This document shows, piece by piece, positions 59,014 through 64,000 of a stretch of DNA of 64,000 nt. The notes under the pieces were generated by a model that searched no databases, had not been told where the DNA came from, and was given only the letters and a program-made list of their open reading frames with translations. The first letter of the stretch is position 1, and every line of letters starts with the position of its first letter. The DNA is from Acidobacteriota bacterium (GTDB lineage: Bacteria; Acidobacteriota; Terriglobia; Terriglobales; SCQP01), in the NCBI GenBank assembly GCA_004299485.1, contig SCQP01000014.1:248001-312000 (forward strand), given 5' to 3'. The translations under genes were made by a program, and so were the position numbers.

Positions 59014-60151
59014 TACGGAGAAGTTCGCGGGCAATCACGAGGCGCTGAATCTCGCTGGTGCCTTCCCCAATGGTACACAGCTTGGCATCGCGGTAGAACT
59101 TCTCGGCGGGATAATCCTTGATGAAGCCATAGCCGCCGTGAATCTGCACGCACTCGCTGGCGGCCTTCACCGCGGTCTCGCCGGCAAAGAGCTTGGCCAT
59201 GGCGGAAGCCTGGGTGACGGTTGCGCCCTGATCCTTTTGCCAGGCGGCGCTCAGGGTAAGCAGCCGGGCAGCCTCGATTTCGGTAGCGAGATCAGCCAGT
59301 TTCCATTGAATGCCCTGGAATTCGGCAATGGCTTTGCCGAACTGCTTGCGCTCGAGCGCGTAGCGGCGCGCGGCTTCGTAAGCGCCCTGCGCCATGCCCC
59401 AACCCAGCGCGGCGATGCTGATGCGGCCGCCATCGAGCACGTGCAGGGCGTCGATGAAGCCTTCGCCTTCGTTACCGAGCAACGCCGCCGCAGGAACATG
59501 GCAGTCTTCGAACACCATTTCGCTGGTGTCGCTGGCGCGCATGCCGAGCTTGTTTTCTTTTTTGCCGGGGCGGAAGCCGGGCGTGCCGCGTTCGATGATA
59601 AAGGCAGAAATGCCGTGCTTGCCCTGGGCTTTGCCGCTGACCGCCATGGCGACGCAGACCTGCGCGTGGTTGCCGTTGGTGGTGAAGGTTTTGGCGCCAT
59701 TCAGAACCCAGCCGCTGGCGTTGTGCACCGCGGTAGTGCGCGTGCCCCCGGCATCCGAACCCGCCTGCGGCTCGGTCAGGCTCCAGCAGCCGATCCATTC
59801 GCCGGTCGCCAGCTTCGGCAGGAACTTCTTCTTCTGCGCGTCGTTGCCGAATTGTAGGATGTGGTTGGTGCAGAGCGAATTGTGGGCGGCGACGATCAGG
59901 CCAATGCTGCCATCGACGCGCGCCAGTTCGGAGACCGCGATCGCATACTCGATGTAGCCCATGCCGCTGCCCCCCAGTTCGGCCGGCACGAGAATGCCAA
60001 GCAGGCCCATTTTGCCAAGCTCGGTGAGTACTTCACCCGGCCAAGCCTGCTTTTCGTCCCATTCCATCACATGCGGCGCGATTTCGCGTTCGGCAAACGA
60101 GCGGACGGTATGCTGCAGATCGCGCTGCTCTTCAGTCAGTTCAAAATTCAT
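59000..60151 (-). CDS. Acyl-CoA dehydrogenase (short-chain type)
   Basis: A 383-aa FAD enzyme of fatty- or branched-chain acid oxidation. [20 protein letters not shown] is N-terminal, [19 protein letters not shown] binds FAD, and [41 protein letters not shown] carries the catalytic Glu in GEGTSEIQ. It overlaps meaB, which places it with propionyl/methylmalonyl-CoA metabolism. Substrate chain length cannot be read. Confidence 0.95.
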   Translation of the reverse strand: MNFELTEEQRDLQHTVRSFAEREIAPHVMEWDEKQAWPGEVLTELGKMGLLGILVPAELGGSGMGYIEYAIAVSELARVDGSIGLIVAAHNSLCTNHILQFGNDAQKKKFLPKLATGEWIGCWSLTEPQAGSDAGGTRTTAVHNASGWVLNGAKTFTTNGNHAQVCVAMAVSGKAQGKHGISAFIIERGTPGFRPGKKENKLGMRASDTSEMVFEDCHVPAAALLGNEGEGFIDALHVLDGGRISIAALGWGMAQGAYEAARRYALERKQFGKAIAEFQGIQWKLADLATEIEAARLLTLSAAWQKDQGATVTQASAMAKLFAGETAVKAASECVQIHGGYGFIKDYPAEKFYRDAKLCTIGEGTSEIQRLVIARELLRNGLH

Positions 60152-60272
60152 AATATTTATGCCTACTTTAATTTTACGAATATGCGAGCTTACCTACCGG
60201 AAGGAAAGTGGCGGCGGAGCGCTGCCACCTTGACAAATGCGCCATAGGACCGCATCCTAATGGGTCTTTGGC

Positions 60273-61250
60273 TTGAAGGGAATTCGATTGGCGCAAGTTC
60301 GTGTTTTTTTCCACAATCATTGTTTTGACGGCTCAGCTTCGGCAGCGGTATTTACCGCTCTATACCGGCACGCGCGAGGGGACGCAGCGTTCTCGTATTA
60401 CGGGCTGACGCATAAAGCTACCGGCTTGTTTGAGGGTGCCGAGTTTAGCGGAGATGACAATGCCATCGTGGATTTCAAGTACAGCGCCGATCCGCGCGTT
60501 ACGTGGTGGTTCGATCACCACCAGAGCGCGTTTCTCAGCCCAGAGGACGCGGAACACTTCCGCAAGGACAAGTCCGGACAGAAATTCTACGATCCCGCCT
60601 ATGGTTCCTGCACCCAATTCATTGCCGATATCGGCAAAAAGCACTTCGGCTTTGATCCCGCGCCGCTGGCGGAGCTGATTCACTGGGCCGATATCATCGA
60701 TCGGGCCAAGTTTCCGAGCGCCGAGGCAGCTGTGCAACTGAAAGAGCCGGCGCTGCAGCTGGCGCTGGTGATCGAAGGTTCGACCAACCCGGAGCTGCTG
60801 CGGCGGTTGATTCCCGACTATCTGGTTGCTTCCCTGCCCGAGCTGCTGGAACGTGACTACGTGAAACGCGAGCTCGCGCCGCTGCTGGAACGGCACTGGC
60901 AATCGATGGAGATCATCCAGCAGCGGCTGGACTGCCGGGATGGAGTGATCGCCTTCGACCTTAGCGATCTGGACATGGAAGGTTACAACAAGTTCATCCC
61001 CTATTATTTTTGCCCGGAGGGAATCTACAGCATCGGCGTCAGCCGCAGCCAGTACCGGATGAAGGTGTCGGTGGGATCGAACCCCTGGCACAGCGGCGAT
61101 AACCTGGTGAACCTGGCGGAGCTGTGCGAGCGCTACGGTGGCGGCGGGCATGCGCGCGTTGGCGCGATCTCGTTTGCACCCGATCAGCCGGAGCGCGCCC
61201 GCGAAGTGGCGCACGAAGTGGTGGATTATTTGCGCAAGCAAGGGAGGTAG
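60273..61250 (+). CDS. DHH-family phosphoesterase
   Basis: A 325-aa protein. The N-terminal motif HNHCFDGSASAAVF replaces the usual DxDG site and DHHQS (about 87-91) supplies the family name. The C-terminal DHHA1 domain ends GGGGHARVGAISF. It is likely a nanoRNase or oligonucleotide phosphatase. The start is TTG; another TTG six codons later is possible. A YfiT-like gene begins 1 nt after the stop. Confidence 0.85.
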   Translation: MKGIRLAQVRVFFHNHCFDGSASAAVFTALYRHARGDAAFSYYGLTHKATGLFEGAEFSGDDNAIVDFKYSADPRVTWWFDHHQSAFLSPEDAEHFRKDKSGQKFYDPAYGSCTQFIADIGKKHFGFDPAPLAELIHWADIIDRAKFPSAEAAVQLKEPALQLALVIEGSTNPELLRRLIPDYLVASLPELLERDYVKRELAPLLERHWQSMEIIQQRLDCRDGVIAFDLSDLDMEGYNKFIPYYFCPEGIYSIGVSRSQYRMKVSVGSNPWHSGDNLVNLAELCERYGGGGHARVGAISFAPDQPERAREVAHEVVDYLRKQGR

Positions 61251-61251
61251 C

Positions 61252-61767
61252 ATGAGCGCCGATCCTCGTTATCCGGTTGGCCGATTCGAGCGGCCGAAAA
61301 CCTGCACCGTTGCCGAACGCGCCGACCGTATTGCGACGCTGGCGGCGCTGCCAGGCGAACTGCGCGCGCTGATAGAACCGCTCGATGCGGCTGCCCTGGA
61401 GCGGCGCTATCGGCCGGAGGGCTGGACCGTGCGGCAGCTTGTGCATCATCTGGCCGACAGCCACCTGAACGCTTATATCCGCACCAAGTTTTGCCTTGCC
61501 GAAGATACGCCCACCGTCAAGACCTACGATGAAGCGGTTTGGGCGAAGATGCCGGACTACAATGCCCCCGTGGACATCTCCCTGGTGCTGCTGGACGGAT
61601 TGCATCAGCGCTGGGTCGCGCTGCTGCGCGCGCTGCCGGAGGCGAGCTTTCAGCGCGCGGTACGGCATCCGGAATGGGGCCTGATGCCGCTCGACCATCT
61701 GCTGGCGCAGTATGCCTGGCACTCGCGCCATCACACCGCGCATATCCGGGCGGCGCTGGCCAGCTAG
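61252..61767 (+). CDS. YfiT-like DinB-fold metal-dependent hydrolase/transferase
   Basis: A 171-aa four-helix DinB protein with the three histidine metal ligands in VHHLADSHLNAYI and HSRHHTAHI. The PRYPVGRFERP N-terminus matches the YfiT/BstA group, some members of which use bacillithiol. GGAGGTAGC precedes the ATG. It is coupled to the DHH gene. Confidence 0.88.
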   Translation: MSADPRYPVGRFERPKTCTVAERADRIATLAALPGELRALIEPLDAAALERRYRPEGWTVRQLVHHLADSHLNAYIRTKFCLAEDTPTVKTYDEAVWAKMPDYNAPVDISLVLLDGLHQRWVALLRALPEASFQRAVRHPEWGLMPLDHLLAQYAWHSRHHTAHIRAALAS

Positions 61768-61878
61768 GAGCAAGACCAGACTTGGTGTAGCACGCTCGGT
61801 CGAAGTGCGTGCGGCTTCTCCTGGCGTCGAAACCGCAAACGATCCGGGGCGCCGGGCTATAGCAGGTCTGGATTTGCT

Positions 61879-62109
61879 CTAATCCCGCGCGATGGTCCGC
61901 AACACTTCAATCATTCCGGCAGCGAAGCCGAGGATGACAAAGATGATCGTGAAGACGGGCGTGGTGGCGAATTGGCGATCGAGGACGTAGCCAATGCCGT
62001 AGCCCACCAGCGCCGCGGCGGGCAGGGTCAGCGCCAAGCCGACGTAGCTGGCGACCTGCCGCACGGTGGCGGCAAAGCCGGGAGGTAGGCGGGGATCAGG
62101 GCCGGGCAC
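61879..62109 (-). CDS. AtpZ/AtpI-like small membrane protein
   Basis: A 76-aa protein with two membrane helices (about 20-40 and 50-70). GYGIGYVLDRQFATTP in the loop is typical of AtpZ/AtpI proteins encoded near ATP synthase. The GTG start overlaps the stop of the upstream DsbA-like gene. No atp genes are in the window; they may lie elsewhere. Confidence 0.8.
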   Translation of the reverse strand: MPGPDPRLPPGFAATVRQVASYVGLALTLPAAALVGYGIGYVLDRQFATTPVFTIIFVILGFAAGMIEVLRTIARD

Positions 62110-63118
62110 AACAGGTCGTGGATTTCGGCTTGGATTGCGCCGGTTTGTACGACTTCGGCAATGGCGGCAGTGGTGTGCACGTGCCGCACTGCTGGCCTTT
62201 GATCTCACTGCCGAGAGGGCCATCGGCAGCGACTTTGTGGGTCACGTGGTAGCTGGCCTCGTGATCGACCAGCATCTGCATCTGCTGCTCGGGGATGGCG
62301 CCCGGAATGGGCCGGCCGTTCACAAACAGCGTAGGCGTGCTCTCGACGCCGAGGCGTTTGCCTTCGGCAATCGAAGCCTCGACCGCGGCATGCGTGGATG
62401 GCCGCAGCAAGCAGGCGTCGTACTGCGGCAGCTTGGCGCCGGCTTCAGAGGCAAAATCACGCAGGCGCGCTTTGGCGATGGCGGGCGTGATCTTGTCCTG
62501 GGCGGCAAACACAGCCCGCTCAAAATTCCAGAAGCCGGCCGAGCCTTGCTGGGCCACACATTCGCCGGCTTCGGCAGCCTGCATCGACCAGGGATGGATG
62601 GTGGTCAAGGGGAAGAACTTGAAGATGACGCGCGCTTTGCCGGGATCCACGTTCATCAATCGGTCCAACGTGCTGGCCTCCTCCTTACAGAACGGGCACT
62701 CCAGGTCGCTGAACTCGACAATGGTCACCGGAGCGTTGACGCTGCCGCTGGCCGGAGCTCCGCGTAATTCGAGCTTGGCGCGATTCGGGGCCCAGGGGTC
62801 ACCACTGAGGAGATCCGCCTGACCCTCGATGATTTCCTTGCCATCCGGGGTGATCAGATATTTGGCCTCTTTGTGCTGATCACCTTTGGCGAGCAGGACG
62901 ATGACCGTGCGCAGGCCGCTGGCATCGGGACCGGAGATCGAGGTGACTTCCAGTTTGTCCAGTTTCTGCCAGCCGAGGCTGCGCTCCAGGAAGGCGTGCA
63001 CGCGCGCCTTGATCTGCGCATTGGTCAGAGGGCCGCTGTCGCGGCGGGCGTGTTGGGCCACGAGCAGCATGGCGAAGCCGAAGACGCAGATAAAAGCAAG
63101 GAAAAGAGCACGTTTCAT
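62096..63118 (-). CDS. Exported DsbA-like thioredoxin-fold protein
   Basis: A 340-aa protein with a signal or anchor segment (about 4-20). A small unknown domain (about 35-115) precedes a DsbA-type thioredoxin domain with CPFC in EFSDLECPFCKEE. The cis-Pro loop is GVESTPTLFVNG. The C-terminal tail has CGTC and CC pairs. It probably acts as a periplasmic disulfide oxidoreductase. The ATG overlaps the stop of a duplicated nadE 3' end (TTATGA), so the gene was once coupled to nadE. Confidence 0.9.
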   Translation of the reverse strand: MKRALFLAFICVFGFAMLLVAQHARRDSGPLTNAQIKARVHAFLERSLGWQKLDKLEVTSISGPDASGLRTVIVLLAKGDQHKEAKYLITPDGKEIIEGQADLLSGDPWAPNRAKLELRGAPASGSVNAPVTIVEFSDLECPFCKEEASTLDRLMNVDPGKARVIFKFFPLTTIHPWSMQAAEAGECVAQQGSAGFWNFERAVFAAQDKITPAIAKARLRDFASEAGAKLPQYDACLLRPSTHAAVEASIAEGKRLGVESTPTLFVNGRPIPGAIPEQQMQMLVDHEASYHVTHKVAADGPLGSEIKGQQCGTCTPLPPLPKSYKPAQSKPKSTTCCARP

Positions 63119-63123
63119 AAGGA

Positions 63124-63211
63124 TCCCACCAGTGAGGCCACCAAGTCCGTGGGCAGGCAGCCGCCGGGCACGCGCGGCGGTTCATACCTCTGCGCAATCG
63201 GCCAACGCCGG
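63124..63211 (-). repeat. 88-bp perfect direct repeat, duplicated nadE 3' end (distal copy)
   Basis: It is identical to the end of nadE and is in the same orientation. It encodes the same C-terminal peptide ending LPTDLVASLVGS and then a stop overlapping the DsbA-like ATG. This is probably the original gene junction. Confidence 0.9.
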
Positions 63212-63219
63212 GGCTTTTC

Positions 63220-63308
63220 TTGGCGCGGGCCCCTGCGCGGCTGCGCCGCGCGTCCCGCTTGTGCTCGCGCCAGCTTAGGAGCCCGGGGCCCCAAGCCGGC
63301 GCTGCGCC
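63220..63308 (+). repeat. Dispersed repeat family R, copy 4, between the nadE repeats
   Basis: It contains TTGGCGCGGGCCCCTG, the hairpin GCGCGG-CTG-CGCCGCGC and TCCCGCTTG in the family order. The final palindrome is GCTTAGGAGCC...GGGGCCCCAAGC. It fills most of the gap between the two direct repeats. Confidence 0.65.
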
Positions 63309-63326
63309 TGTCTGTGCCTAAGGTGC

Positions 63327-64000
63327 TCATTGGCTTCCCACCAGTGAGGCCACCAAGTCCGTGGGCAGGCAGCCGCCGGGCACGCGCGGCGGTTCATACC
63401 TCTGCGCAATCGGCCAACGCCGGCCCATGCCGAAGGCTTTCCGCGACAGCTTCAGGCCGGGGGCAGCTTGCTGGCGCTTGTATTCGCTTTGATCGAGGCG
63501 GCGGATCAGGGCCCGCACCAGTTCGGGCGCAACCCGCAATTGCTGGGCGATGGCGTCTGGGTTGCCGTAGTCTTCCACGTAGAGACGGATGACGGTGTCG
63601 AGCAGCTCATACGGCGGCAGGTCGTCCTGATCGCGCTGGTTGGACTTGAGCTCGGCGGTGGGCGGCTTGCGCAACACCGATTCCGGAATGACCTCGCGCT
63701 CCCGGTTCCAGTAGCGCGCCAGGTTGTAGACCTGGGTCTTGAGCACATCGGCGAGCACCGCCAGCCCACCGGCCATATCGCCGTAGAGGGTGCAGTAGCC
63801 CATTGCCAGCTCGGACTTGTTGCCGGTACAAAGCAGGAGGGCTCCGGTCAGATTGGAAATCGCCATCAGCGCCACGCAACGCAGGCGCGACTGAATGTTC
63901 TGCAGGGCCAGGTCGGCGGCGTGGGGTGCGGCCGCCTGCAATTGTTCGCGCCAGCTTGCTTCCGCGGCGGCAAACAGCGGCTCGATGGATAGGGTTTGCA
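63327..64000 (-). CDS. nadE: Glutamine-dependent NAD+ synthetase NadE, 5' end cut by window edge
   Basis: The C-terminal part of the synthetase domain. NIQSRLRCVALMAISN, LLLCTGNKSELAMGYCTLYGDMAGG and KPPTAELKSNQRDQDDLPPYELLD are diagnostic. The C-terminus GMGRRWPIAQRYEPP is usual for NadE. The final codons are the proximal copy of the 88-bp repeat. The frame is open to the window edge. Confidence 0.94.
   Translation of the reverse strand, partial: QTLSIEPLFAAAEASWREQLQAAAPHAADLALQNIQSRLRCVALMAISNLTGALLLCTGNKSELAMGYCTLYGDMAGGLAVLADVLKTQVYNLARYWNREREVIPESVLRKPPTAELKSNQRDQDDLPPYELLDTVIRLYVEDYGNPDAIAQQLRVAPELVRALIRRLDQSEYKRQQAAPGLKLSRKAFGMGRRWPIAQRYEPPRVPGGCLPTDLVASLVGSQ
63336..63423 (-). repeat. 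88-bp perfect direct repeat (proximal copy, nadE C-terminal codons)
   Basis: It forms the present 3' end of nadE. It is identical to the distal copy 124 bp away. Confidence 0.9.

Noticed and set aside
63115-63330. 71-aa ORF in the gap after nadE
   Set aside because: It is made of the R repeat and the duplicated nadE end. It could be translated by coupling, but nothing suggests a functional protein.

Overview
The window is a GC-rich, densely packed bacterial chromosome segment that most resembles an acidobacterium. Two large MacB/FtsX-like permeases of the acidobacterial duplicated orphan type (one directly behind a PadR regulator), an SdhCAB operon with a long cytochrome b subunit, LpxB and a TolC-type exporter point to a Gram-negative, respiring Acidobacteriota member. 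Species cannot be fixed from sequence reading alone. Both ends cut genes: an M16 peptidase at the left edge and nadE at the right edge.

Layout. 1-7 kb (minus strand): M16 protease, LhgO, an SDR, MsrA, an AhpD/CMD-like protein whose second active-site cysteine codon is UGA, STAS and RsbW-like partner-switch proteins, and a phosphotransferase. 6.9-12 kb: a tightly overlapping operon (PltE/RedW-like dehydrogenase, free-standing adenylation enzyme, GNAT/methyltransferase fusion, kinase) with a divergent carrier protein, which looks like a small biosynthetic cluster. 12-19.7 kb: purH, ruvX, a PIN-TRAM protein with ispD, pyruvoyl arginine decarboxylase, an HD-GYP regulator and a glycosyltransferase. 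19.6-23.3 kb: sdhCAB plus a ThiS-like protein. 23.4-32.5 kb: a secreted protein, a HepT/MntA toxin-antitoxin pair, cyclophilin, tpx, mdh, icd and glnE. 32.7 kb: selC, the selenocysteine tRNA. 33-47 kb: EamA, M20 peptidase, truA, TolC, ADOP permease, lepB, GT2, SIMPL, lpxB, an M1-like protein with a degenerate active site, and HIT. 47-56 kb: a VapBC-like pair, ADOP/PadR, and the long operon mce-mtnP-pfkB-GT-dapF-plsC. 56-64 kb: a DUF433/DUF5615 pair, a meaB 3' remnant, meaB with an acyl-CoA dehydrogenase, DHH, a YfiT-like protein, AtpZ, a DsbA-like protein and nadE.

The strongest joint observation is a selenocysteine system split over the window. An AhpD-like ORF is interrupted by UGA exactly at the second Cys of its C-x-x-C-x3-H motif. 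A perfect 7-bp hairpin with a G-first loop follows 13 nt after the UGA, and a complete tRNA-Sec with anticodon UCA lies 28 kb away. selA, selB and selD are not in the window.

The second theme is repeats at gene ends. Two families of about 75-110 bp (R, four copies; B, two copies) lie at or inside the 3' ends of genes. Several 7-8-nt short tandem repeat arrays occur, one of them inside a coding sequence. The 3' ends of nadE and meaB are each duplicated nearby. Many promoters place a TAnnnT hexamer 5-7 nt before the start codon, which suggests leaderless mRNAs. The plus-strand ORFs antisense to real genes that arise from the high GC content were left out.
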